From Perca fluviatilis (Eukaryota; Chordata; Actinopteri; Perciformes; Percidae): a DNA stretch of 64,000 nucleotides. The translations under genes and the position numbers were made by a program. Location: NCBI RefSeq assembly GCF_010015445.1, contig NC_053121.1:31671434-31735433 (forward strand), given 5' to 3'. Under the pieces are notes generated by a model. It made no database searches and was not told where the DNA came from. It saw only the letters and a program-made list of their open reading frames with translations. Numbering within the stretch: position 1 is the stretch's first letter; each line of letters opens with the position of its first letter. Shown here piece by piece: positions 52,276 to 62,691 of this stretch.

Positions 52276-52810
52276 TGACTAAATGCATATCGCGGCTGGA
52301 GACCATTGTTGGCTCGGTGTTCCTCTAAACTTTTCCATAATGCAAAGATGCTGGTGGCAGAATTTCAATGGCCATCAACTCTCCCTTTCTAACAGAATAC
52401 ACCAGCAGAGGGAAACAGATGCATAAACATTCAGGGCATCGTTCTCCTCGGCAGCAGCAGACTCCTCCTATCCCCCACGTCCAATTAGTTATTATGGTCC
52501 GGCCCTTTAAGACGCAGCAGCGGGTCAGCAAGTGGTGTAGTGTTTCTCTAATTGAACTTCGCCCAATCAACAATAACTCGTTAGCAGTCGCTTTCTTTTT
52601 CTTGCTGCTTGAGACAGCTTTCTCCCCCTTGCAGGGATTCACCCCCTCCAGTCTGTTACTTCCTAAAGATCTACATGGAGCTTGGCAGAGGAGTTGCGAC
52701 TCTCTGAGGGGGAATACAGTCCGACTGCCTTTACAACTACGCCCGAAGCATGGTTATTTTGGAGGAAAGCTCTCAGGCGAGCTAAGTTGCGGCATTCGGC
52801 ATTAAGTGTC

Positions 52811-52842
52811 AAAATATAGAGGACCCCTCTATATTTTATATA
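52811..52842 (+). promoter_or_regulatory. lbx2: Putative lbx2 core promoter: TATA-like sequence in a perfect palindrome
   Basis: The segment AAAATATAGAGG (52811-52822), spacer ACC, and CCTCTATATTTT (52826-52837) form a perfect 12-bp inverted repeat, running into TTTTATATA. A TATA box here would put the transcription start near 52865 and leave a 5' leader of about 80 bases before the ATG at 52944. Two CCAAT motifs lie upstream, at 52481-52485 (within CCAATTAG) and 52563-52567. The start site is inferred from spacing only. Confidence 0.5.
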
Positions 52843-52943
52843 CGAGAACGCCGAGCACCAGAGGAAACACTTGTGGACGCTTAAAACTGCCATTTGAATG
52901 AAATAATCAACTTTCCTGGAAGCAGCGATTCTTCGGGACTGCG

Positions 52944-54518
52944 ATGACCTCCAGTAAAGACATGAAGGCAGGCTCAGTGTTACAGTCAAGCGGCGAGGAG
53001 AGGAGACGGGCTCCCTTGGACCAGCTGCCACCACCGGCCAACTCCAACAAGCCTTTGACGCCGTTCAGCATTGAGGATATCCTTAACAAACCCTCGGTAA
53101 AGAAGTCAGTCGCCAGTATCTGTCCGCCGAGAGTGCTGGAGAAAGTAACGGGCTCTAACTCTGCGAGGAACGGGATCACCACTCCCTCCTCGCCGCTGTG
53201 CGCACTGGAGGAGCTCGCCAGCAAAACGTTTAAGGGTCTAGAAGTCAGCGTTATCCAGGCAGCAGAAGGTAAAGACTGTATGTATCTTTAATCCTTATTA
53301 TGTGAGTTAATTTTCGGATAGATTGAACAACTGTTTGAAGGAAAGCAAGCGCCATAACACAGCTGACTCACAGCTGACATTAGTGCTAGCTGGTTTGTTT
53401 TGACTTTAAATGTGGACACGCTAAGACCGCTGTATAGGAATGCGTAACAGTAGAAGATAAGAAATGGAAAATGCCACTTTTACACATTAAATGTGCATGC
53501 CTAGGATCCAATAAATTGATAAAAAAATTGGCTAATAAACAGCGTGCTGTCAAAAAGTCAATCAGCCATTATGGCCTACTCCATGCTATGTTGGTTTAAC
53601 TTTAAATTATAAACGTAAATGACACACTCACTATGTAAACACCGTTACACTGCAACATTAATAAACCAGACAATTGTAATATTTGGTTAAATTGTTGTTT
53701 GGCCCAAAACATGGTGAGGGGTTCGCCATTTGGATGAATTGTTACACATTTTTTCTGTGCCATTTGTTTTGACAATGTTGGCAGACATTTAAAAATGATC
53801 CGCTCAGTGGTATCCAGACAGGGGCCAGCGATTCAGCGAAGTTCTTAGAATTTGTCTCGTCGTTACTGGAATCAAGTGAAAAATGAATATAATATTTTTG
53901 CTTCAAGGAAAAAGACAAAACCAAGCATGTAAACAGAGGACAGGCCTGTTAAGCAGTGCCGACTGTTGATGCTGTAGTTTAGGAGGGGGAAAGTGTGTGA
54001 CCCTTGCGGTTGTTTCATTCGTCTTGTATGTTTGCTTCTTCCACCCCCTCCAAGGTCGTGAGCATGTCAACGCTTTCGGACAGAGGCAGACGTCGAAAAA
54101 GAGGAGAAAGTCGCGGACAGCCTTCACAAACCACCAGATTTACGAGCTGGAGAAGAGGTTTTTGTACCAGAAGTACCTTTCTCCGGCCGACCGCGACCAG
54201 ATCGCGCAGCAGCTGGGGCTCTCCAACGCGCAGGTGATCACCTGGTTTCAGAACCGCAGGGCCAAACTCAAGCGGGACCTGGAGGAGATGAAAGCGGACG
54301 TGGAGTCGCTAAAGAAAATCAACCCACAGACCCTGCAAAAGCTCGTCAGCATGGACAGCATAGAGGAGTCGCAGGGTGGGGGCCCCGAGGCCAGGTCGCC
54401 CAGTGTCTCCCCCACCTCGCAAGGACACCGGGCCTTCCCACAGTCCCCCTCCTCATCCAGAGACCAAACCACGGATGAATTCTCGGAGGACGACGAGGAA
54501 ATCGAGGTGGACGATTGA
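52944..54518 (+). CDS. lbx2: Ladybird homeobox transcription factor (Lbx2), complete, two exons
   Basis: A nuclear DNA-binding protein of the ladybird family, known in fish for roles in muscle and limb-bud precursor development. Coding exons are 52944-53268 and 54055-54518, joined through a phase-1 intron (donor GTAAAG, acceptor CCAAG) to give 262 residues. An eh1-type Groucho/TLE-binding motif, FSIEDIL, lies at residues 41-47, followed by the family block SPLCALEELASKTFKGLEV. The homeodomain spans residues 125-184, with recognition helix VITWFQNRRAK; threonine at homeodomain position 47 is typical of Lbx and Tlx proteins. The tail is acidic and ends EEIEVDD. The start has no competing upstream in-frame ATG in the exon and matches the family N-terminus. 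The call lbx2 rather than lbx1 rests on the adjacent pcgf1 and the post-homeodomain segment SLKKINPQTLQKL, which resembles LBX2 (recalled comparison). Ladybird identity is near certain; the paralogue number is less so. Confidence 0.95.
53269..54054 (+). other. lbx2: lbx2 intron
   Basis: A 786-base intron with donor GTAAAG and acceptor CTCCAAG, phase 1, splitting the glycine codon that leads into the homeodomain exon. It contains two CAGCTG E-boxes in the direct repeat CACAGCTGA, at 53360-53365 and 53371-53376, 11 bases apart. No open coding segment is credible inside it. Confidence 0.93.
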
Positions 54519-55220
54519 CAGTCAGGGGGGCTGTGGTTTTCATAAGCAACAACAAAAAAGAATATTAAAAAGGGGGCATTTTTTTTTCTTCCCAAACTTT
54601 TGCACGGATATTGACAAAAAAAAGAAAAAAAGGAGAATATAGGCTATACATTAAAAAAACATTTCAGGAACGTTTTTTTTTTCCTCTTTTTTTCCTTCAT
54701 TTTAATTTATTAATCGGACTTGTAAAGCTTCCAAGTCTGTCGTTTGAGTTCCACCACAATATTTGAGGAATATCTGGTTTCCTTTAAGACACCTAACTGT
54801 TATGGTACAGTAAGACTGAAAAGTGTGTAAACGTGAATTCTTCACGGTTGTTTTTAAAGGGGGGTGGAAAGTTGTGCAATTACTTTTGTTTGTCATTTAT
54901 TCACATTGTTCTGTTAAAGGAATCGGCTCTGCCAAATATTTATATCACCTTTTTTTTTTTTTTTTTACATGCACAGCCCAGGGTCGATGTGTCAGTTCAT
55001 CCCTCCTTAAGTGTAGTTTTTTTTTCTTTCCTCTGAGCGAAAAGCGTTTCTGCAAGCATGCAGGCCTGTTGGAAGCGCAAAGGACGCATCAGTATTAGTA
55101 GCGATTGCAAGCTTTTACACGCTCTGAGTTCTGTATATAGATCAAACATCCTATGCGATAATTTTATTGTAACATTCTATTTAATCAGCATCTATGTAAA
55201 TAAAGGTTATATGATATTTC
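54519..55220 (+). other. lbx2: lbx2 3' untranslated region
   Basis: T-rich, non-coding sequence after the TGA at 54516-54518, with several poly(T) and poly(A) runs. The first AATAAA in a good context is at 55199-55204, which predicts cleavage near 55220 and a 3' UTR of about 700 bases. No mRNA evidence is available here. Confidence 0.65.
55199..55204 (+). terminator. lbx2: Poly(A) signal AATAAA for lbx2
   Basis: A canonical hexamer in the context GTAAATAAAGG, followed by a T/G-containing stretch, about 680 bases after the stop codon. Assignment to lbx2 is by position. Confidence 0.6.
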
Positions 55221-58200
55221 AAGAAGCTCTCGGCGCGATTGGGTGTGTGATTGTGCATTAAATAATACGATAAAATAGAAAAGAATAACCCTAAATCAAA
55301 AATCTAAAGTAATGACATGTTGGAATATGTCCCTGTAAGAATATTATTATTACACCAGAAGGAACGTGATTTTAAAGGGCAGTTACTATATTAGAAGGTC
55401 ACAAAATTATGGAGAACGATGCTAAATCAAGGAATATTATAAGAATACTAGAAGTGTTAGGGTGACCTATAATATCAGTACTGAGCGCCGCAGGCACTCG
55501 ATAGGAATGCTATAGGAGATGAAGTCACACTCATATGTGACTTTTATAAGAATATAATAACATTTGTACTGGGAGATTAAACAAATACATAAAATAGTCA
55601 CCCCTCCACACAAAAAAAAAATAAAATAAAAAAAAAATCTGCCCTGCTTGGTAAAAATCGGCCCTTTTGAATAATTGACCTGTGCTTTCAGCCTAGAAGT
55701 GCCATGACTTCAATTAGCTGCCGTCCACTGCCTTTATTCCCATTCTTTCGCCCCGCGTTGAATACATCTTGTCACAAGAAGGTCCCGGTCTGGCTGCGGT
55801 GTTAAGAAAAGCTTGCGCCATATGTTTTCTTCCTCCTTCTATGGGTCGACTTTAACACAACTAGTCGACATGATTGATTAGGTTAACCCGCCTTTGGCTT
55901 ACATAAAACAGCTTCCACCGAGCCGTGGGCAATAATGGCACGCATCTGCCACTCTTGACTCGGGTTTGTTTGGAAAAAGAGAAGAAAAAAAAAAGTCTCC
56001 CATGAATAGCAAATGGGTTAGTGTGAGGATCCTAATGAATACACCTCGATGGGAGGCAGTGGAAATGAAGCGGCGTGCTGCTGCGGTTGGCCGACCATTT
56101 GAGTTTGGTGTGTGTGTGTGTGTGTTTGTGTGTGCGTGTGAGGCTCTGTCGATGATACAATTGCTATTTATCCTAAAACAAGCGGGGTTATGTAACTAGT
56201 GTCCAATACAAACCGGCTTGCAAGATATATGTTGGGATGCTACCTTCTAAGTTAATTGTATTCTTCACTGTGAGACCCAAACACAGTATTTATTATTTGG
56301 GGTATAAATGGTATTGTTAGTAACTGAGTATGTGGATATCCGAGAGAGAGAAAAAAAAAAAAATCGTGTTCCTTTTTATTTTTTTATTTTAAGTTCAGTG
56401 GGATCTCTCTTTTCCCTAAAATACAAACTCTTAAAATCGTAAAAAAATAAAAATGATAATGATAGGCCCACTTATTTGGAAGGCGGATCAACCAAATCAA
56501 TCAATCAGATCAAATCATTTTCGCAATGGATACTAATTAAATCAGGCCATCTCAAGACAGACTTTGGGACTAAAAAGGAAACTAAAGGGCTTGTTAGGAC
56601 AGATTTTTTTTGTCTTTCTTTTGGGTGGTTAGAGAAACAGAGCAGGCTGTCGCACACAACAGAAGTAATCGACTGGAATCGTGGAGGTTGAAAAGTCAAG
56701 TAGGCCTTTTATTATGGAGCCACTCTGCACTGGCAGCAGGAACAACACAGAGGATGGAGCTTTAAATAAAAGTCAGTGGTAGTCCTGATTCGATATACAA
56801 CTAAACACGAAAAGAACAGAGACCTACAGACTTTATAGGGAATCCCTTGTAAATTGTACTAAGCCTAATAATGATCATTTTATTCCAATTATCTCAGTGG
56901 CATTCCTATACTTTCCATATTGGTTTCATCTTATTCTTTTATTACTGCATTTAAAACTGAAGGATATACAACAACTTAGCCCCTTAGCAAATCTTTTTAA
57001 CAATTTCCACACTGAATGGTTGTATCAATAGCAGATTCATTTTTCATCATCATAGCTATATTGCTGTCTTCCTTAAAATTGCAATAAAATCGCAGTTGAA
57101 TTATACACACAAGCGGTCTCTCCAAAATCGTCAGTCCCCTTTCCTTGGGGGCCCACATTTAGATGCGCATTTTTCCGGTGTATTATGATCAGAAAAATCA
57201 AAGCCCAGAGGTGCCAAAAACAGACATCCTGCAATCTAACTTCTGCAATCTCACAGAGCGGTTCAACAGGAACCTGAAATTCTTATTTTTGGCCTAAAAG
57301 GTCACAGCTTTAGGGGGTTGTTGTTTTTTCAACATACAGTGCCCTGAAGGGACTTGCTCAGGCTTAATAAGAGTGCATGGCTGGGGGGAAATAATATGCT
57401 TTGTATGTGTGTGTGCCTGGGTGTGTGTTGTGCTGTATGGAGGTTTACAGGGAGTTCATTGTATTAATAATTTGAAAACATGGCCACAGGGGCCTGATTT
57501 GAAACAACCAAAGGTTCAAATTAACCTCAAGATGTTAATAAGGTTATCTGAAAAATATATATATATAAAAAAAAAGTCAAATGTGTTTTGGAAAATGAGA
57601 CTTTAAAAATGTCAGCCCCCAAACTGTCCTTTTAACCTTTGTTTATGGTATAGCCTTTAGTTGTGACAACAACAAGTCTTTATTCCATACCTGCCTTACT
57701 CCATGTTATTGACCTCTGCATGGAAGACTGTCCCGCCCTTGATGAACACATGGTCTTCTTTTATATGAAATCTAAACTCCATTTCAAGCCTTTGACCTTT
57801 TAGACACATAAACACCAAGCACATTGTACAGTGGAACAAATGTATAAACTAGCGGTTACCTACAAAATGTTATCCCAATGTTACCAACTCATTAAGCACG
57901 TACTATTTTGTACTTCAGAGCAATGTCTCAATATGACATCTGAGATGCCACTAGTGCAACTTAGTAAAGTGTTGCTGAAATGTTCTGGCTGCTGCGGCAC
58001 AGTCTACTTAGAAAGAGTAAAGACAGAATAAGATACAAGGCTTGTATATATTATCCGCCCGTGTCAGGTTATCAGAGTCTTTCCTTTCACTCTGGACAAG
58101 ATCACACACATCAAAGCTTCCCTCCTGCCTGATGTCAGAAGAGCACCAAGTGTGCCACCTAGTGTTAAACTGCATTGTCTTCACAGTCAGTGCAAAACAG

Positions 58201-60544
58201 AGTTGGTTACGGAGAGAAACGGTGGTCAGTGAAATTGTGCAAAAGATAAAGAGGTTTTTGTTTGAAATACATCTTGAACAGGGTCATCACTGTCAAGCCT
58301 ACATCAGTGCAGACTGCTTTAATCCAACAAACCTTTTTGTCTGCAAGCTTTTAAAATGTGCAATAAAATATCACCACAGTTAGTGTCACATAAACATTTA
58401 AAAGATGAGGTGGAATGCCAGTTGGCTAAGCTGCTTTTACATTTTGCGATGGCAAATATGCTGCTTAAAGTAGCACTCAATCCCACTGATTTTACACATG
58501 AAGCTAAGTTTGCTCACCATAAGTGCAATAGCGCCTGTGAAAACATGTGTATGTCTTCTGTGGCTGGGGAGGGAGCTTTCTAAAGTAAAAAACATTACCC
58601 CGCAACCCAAGTACCCCGATAAGAGTTATCTCAGACCACAAATAACTCTGCCTCTGTTGCAGCAATTTGAATCGTTCTTATTAAAATCTGTCTCTTGCAA
58701 GTCCCCCAAGTTAATGGAAACAATAATAAAGCACTTTGATTATTAATCCTCTTTAAGTCAACAAAAAACAACTATAAACAGGCCTTTAATACCAACGGAT
58801 TTTGAGTAGGTCATGAAAGATAGAGTGCCAAGGCAATAGGATTTTTTGGCACTGTTGGAACAAAAAAAAAGGCCTTTCTAATGTCTAAGTAAAAACTAAA
58901 TATGGATTTAAATTAATTTGCTTGGACATAATATATCTAAATCATCACTAGTACAGATATAGAAGTTGCTCATGAGCTGAATTAGGATCAGCTGTATATC
59001 ATCAAAGTGTGACAGGTAATATTAAGTACACCTGCATTAATCATGAACACAGCACAAACAAATATGTGACACATTGACTTACAATCGTTCAGATTACAGT
59101 AAGGTCAATTATAAATATGGTAAGAACATGACACAGCTGTAAATCTGCCTCGGGCAGGCTGAGAGTACTGGCAAGGGAGGCCGCAGAGATCTGGACACCA
59201 AAGGAGCTGCGAGTTACACGGTCGAGATAACAGACATACAACTACTGCTGCTCAGATACACCATGTTGCAGCTTTATGGCTATGACTCATGACATGCTTA
59301 GTATTTGCCAGAGGGCAGGAAGCAGACTGAAAACAAAGATTCTATGATCTGATGAAAAGTGGCCTTTTTCACCATCATAGTACTCTATAAAAACTGCACC
59401 ATCAACAGAAACATACACTATACACTGTAGTAAAAAACCTGGTGGTGGTGACAGCAGCTTGCTGTGGAGATACTTCTCTTAAACCCTGGGAACGTACACA
59501 CCAAAATCAGTAGAGAAAACCGAAAAAAAAATTTAAAAAACGGTCTGCAAAAGAACTGCAATTTGGGTGAAGATGTATTTTCATTTCATTTTTTTAATAA
59601 CCTCAAACATAAAGCCAAAGCTACACAGGATTGACTTCAAAATAACAATGGCTGGCCAAGTCAGAGTCCAGAATTTGTAAAAGGACTTTAGAATTACTGT
59701 TCAGTCCTAGTCCCTATGAAACCTGACAGAGCTGGAGCCGATATAAAGAATGGGGGAAAACGCAGTGTCCAGATGAAGTGCTCTTGCTACGGTTTCTTTA
59801 GTTGGGCAATTAAGAGATTGGTTTCCACTTTCTTTGATGATTGTGATGAAACTACAATCACATCTACTGAGATTCAAAGTTGTAAAACAATAATGAAAAA
59901 CTTCCAAGAACTCCACAATGGAAAACGACTGGTGTCACTGCACATCAGTACACTTTTATAATTAGAAACTATCCAAAACATTGATTTATTTTAAGTGTCA
60001 AAAGGTGAATGCAAGACAACATCATGTTGGAGCATATATAGTGTGTATGCTTCATATGATTTTAAAAAATTGCAGGGTAAAGTTGACGTATCATTTTCCT
60101 TACTCGTGTTAAATACGGTTTCCAAACAAGATAATGTAAATGTAACCATCTCTAGTTGTAACATGCTGGTGGTTCATACTTCTTTTACCCTTAATATTAA
60201 CGTAAAAATGCAACACATAATTGTTACTGTATCATTAATCACACTTTGTGACGTAATGGTTATCACCAAAACCCATTCACTTTATCATTCCTTGTAAAGC
60301 TTATGTGACATTCGAAGTACAAGAAACTACGGAGGCATTACAATTTAAGTTCAAATTAAATTAAACTGCAACAATTAAAAAGATATTTCATTTTTGTTAT
60401 ATTATAAACCTTCTTCCCAACAGGGAGGACCACTCCACCTAGACAGATACAGATATGCACACTCGCTAAGTGTTGTTTAGGTGTCGAGGCTTTTCGGTGT
60501 ATCTATATGCAGATGAAAGCATACTGAAACCAAGTCATACAAAC
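55221..60544. other. Intergenic region between the convergent lbx2 and pcgf1 genes
   Basis: AT-rich and gene-free. The part at 55300-55590 has repeated GAATATTATAAGAAT-like strings and AGTCACACTCATATGTGACT, and may be an old repeat. A small GT tract lies at 56109-56134. Frames at 57831-58746 and 59716-59961 have no identifiable domain. Confidence 0.55.
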
Positions 60545-60676
60545 TTATTTTTCTCATTTCAAATTTATTTTCAAAAATACAAAACAAGGAAAATAAGTAT
60601 ATGTACACAAACACTATTAAAATAGAATATGTATTGTACAAAATATGTACAGCTGTCCTCAGAGTGAAAACATGTC
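60545..60676 (-). other. pcgf1: pcgf1 3' untranslated region
   Basis: About 130 bases of A/T-rich sequence after the stop codon, ending near an AATAAA on the - strand at 60564-60569. A short 3' UTR is inferred from this signal only; later signals are possible. Confidence 0.55.
60564..60569 (-). terminator. pcgf1: Poly(A) signal AATAAA for pcgf1
   Basis: Read on the - strand the context is GAAAATAAATTTG, about 110 bases after the pcgf1 stop codon. It is the nearest canonical hexamer. Confidence 0.55.
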
Positions 60677-62691
60677 CTATCTGGTCCGTTTGTCCTTGAT
60701 GGTGTAGTGCAGGACTAATGGTTGGGCCTAGGGGAGAAAAGATTTAAAATATTATGTGTGGGATGAAAACATTTAAAAAGGGAGGTATATGTAACTATTA
60801 ACATCTTCTAAATAGATGAAAAACTAAAAGTACATTTTTCATAATGTGTCAAATCCAACGTTGGGCTACATCTGGTCACTATACCACTGGATCGAAAAGG
60901 TTTACTTTAATTTGAAATTATGTAAAGTTGGATTTGAAAGTGGAATACAATGATTTCGTTTCCTCCCCCCCAAGTTATAATTGAAATTTTCTATTCGCTG
61001 TTACACATCTTCAGTGAGCTTTATCCAGATTTTCCAGATGAACAACAGTACAAAGAAAAGGTGTCCAAGTGTGAAGGAATGTATTGTTGGCACTAGTTAA
61101 CAGTGGCTGTACCGTACCTTGCCAAACCAGTGTGAGAGCCATAACCGTTTCATGGTCATATGATCTGGCAGAGACTCGTTATTGAACAACATCTGGACCT
61201 ACAGGGAGACCACACAAACAGATGTGAATGGGAATCTGAAAGGAGCATCTGCGATTATATTTTATATGAGAAACCTCTTTGCTGCTGGTAAAAGATGTGA
61301 CGAGGAAGCAGAAACACCCCACACACACACACACAGAAAACACTTTTGAGTTCATGACCGCAACAGTGTCATCAAGACAAACAAATTGTTAAGCGTGGCT
61401 TAATCACAATTATAAAAAACGGTTCTATAATGGAGGATTTAGCCGACGCCCCCTTGACAGAGCCTCCCCACCGAGAGCAAGTCACAGGAAATCCATTCAT
61501 CCCGACAAAGCTGAGTGACCAGGGAAACATGACAAGTTTGTTGGCTGAAGAAATCTGGACAAGGATAGAGCCATTAAGGCTCAAAAGCCAGTCAAATTTC
61601 ACGTGTTTCTTTATAATTTTGTTTAATGAACCACCTTTTCAAGACAAGAGACATTCAAATCTCCAAAACAAGGCTAACACAGTGGTTACTCACCGTTTGT
61701 TTGGAGTTATGGTAATCTCTAGCCAGTTGTTTTAATGGCTTCCCCCCCTTGATTTGATAGGGACAGTGCATAGACAAGAAAGGGCTGCAGGTCGGATTCG
61801 AATCTGGGCCGCTGCAAAGGACTCAGCCCACATGGGGCGCACGCTCTTAGTGGGTGAGCTAGAGGTCGCCCTGTAATCTCTAGCCAGTTTTATGAAAGCA
61901 ACAACACTGCCTCGGATTGTATGATCGGCACTTGGCACTCAGTCTTCAAATCATTTTCACGATTTTATTTCAAGTGTTCGTAGATTGTCAGTTTAACCCA
62001 TGGTCCGGTAAATTTCACCAGTGAGCGAGTTGGTTATGTAGCAATGAGCATATGCAATGTTAATATGGTTACCTATGGTTAATATACTGCATCTTAGCAC
62101 TGATGACAGGGAGTACCATTGTACAAGTTTACAAAACATCAACTAATTTCCATAGCGTCTTACCTTGTGTGAACAGTGAGAGGAAGGGGGGGGGACATTT
62201 GATTTCACACAAATCCAGGAATTTGCAAAGTTTTAGCCAACAAGGCCTCAATAAATAATTGATAAATGACAAAGGAGCCTTGAATGTCTTAAGAAAGACA
62301 TGGCAGAAACAACGCACTGTTGTTCCTAAACCAACCACTGATTTAGCAACAGTCAATGTGCAAAAAGTAAAAAGAGTATGTTTACATGTGCACTGACAAA
62401 TATATAATTATCCAAGAAATCTTTTTCTTCCATAACATAACAGCTGTAGTTTGCCTTTTGCAGAGTTTATAACGCAGATCAATAGACATTTCACACATTT
62501 GACTTCATTATCATAGGTCAAATACATATTGACAAGCCTTTAATGTAGTGTCCTGTATATCATAATGTCTTCTTTAATGGAATCAGTGACGATTATTGAC
62601 TGACCTGGTGTTTTTCCACGTTTAGTCGATGACAAAGCACTTTCCGTAGGTGTCTCACCTCCGCTCGGACAGAACAGCGAACAAACTTCTG
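60677..62691 (-). CDS. pcgf1: Polycomb group RING finger protein 1 (Pcgf1), C-terminal exons only
   Basis: The window holds the last three coding exons, all joining in phase 0: 62605-62691, 61118-61198 and 60677-60727 (stop TAG at 60677-60679). They encode 72 residues. The first reads QKFVRCSVRAEVRHLRKVL and onward, the second contains LPDHMTMKRLWLSHWFGK, the third ends YTIKDKRTR. These match, from memory, the end of vertebrate PCGF1, which is about 250 residues long. They form the RAWUL ubiquitin-like domain, which binds BCOR or BCORL1 in the nuclear PRC1.1 complex that ubiquitinates histone H2A. Donors (GTCAGT, GTACGG) and acceptors (CGCAG, TGTAG, CCTAG) are canonical. The 5' exons with the RING finger were not found up to 64000 and must lie beyond, after an intron longer than 1.3 kb. 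The gene converges on lbx2, its neighbour in human as well. Confidence 0.93.
60728..61117 (-). other. pcgf1: Last intron of pcgf1
   Basis: A 390-base phase-0 intron, donor GTACGG and acceptor CTCCCCTAG. No repeat or coding segment was recognised inside. Confidence 0.9.
61199..62604 (-). other. pcgf1: Penultimate intron of pcgf1, carrying a SINE
   Basis: A 1,406-base phase-0 intron, donor GTCAGT and acceptor CCTGTAG. It includes a short (CA)n tract near 61320-61336, a tRNA-derived SINE at 61729-61872 in the same orientation as the gene, and a G9 run near 62188. Open frames seen here (for example near 61430-61735) match no known protein. Confidence 0.88.
61729..61872 (-). mobile_element. tRNA-derived SINE with 17-bp target-site duplication
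   Basis: On the - strand the element opens GGGCGACCTCTAGCTCACCC (A-box-like), continues GAGCGTGCGCCCCATG and has the B-box-like ATTCGAATCC, the internal RNA polymerase III promoter layout of tRNA-derived SINEs. The 17-base string GTAATCTCTAGCCAGTT occurs exactly at 61712-61728 and again at 61873-61889, marking target-primed insertion. It cannot fold as a complete tRNA gene. The exact duplication suggests a fairly young insertion. Confidence 0.9.

Noticed and set aside
52944..53291. A single-exon reading of lbx2 exon 1 ending in KDCMYL
   Set aside because: This reads through the GTAAAG donor into the intron; family alignment requires splicing at 53268.
52944..54518. Calling the gene lbx1
   Set aside because: Lbx1 is linked to tlx1, btrc and fgf8 in vertebrates (recalled). 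Here the neighbour is pcgf1, and the post-homeodomain segment resembles LBX2. It is not excluded until a tree is made.
54004..54595. Other frames across lbx2 exon 2 on both strands
   Set aside because: Shadows of the homeodomain exon; only the frame joined to exon 1 yields a known protein.
61735..61872. tRNA gene, from A-box and B-box strings
   Set aside because: No complete cloverleaf, and the segment is bounded by a 17-bp duplication, so it is a SINE. The same reasoning applies at 36193-36379.
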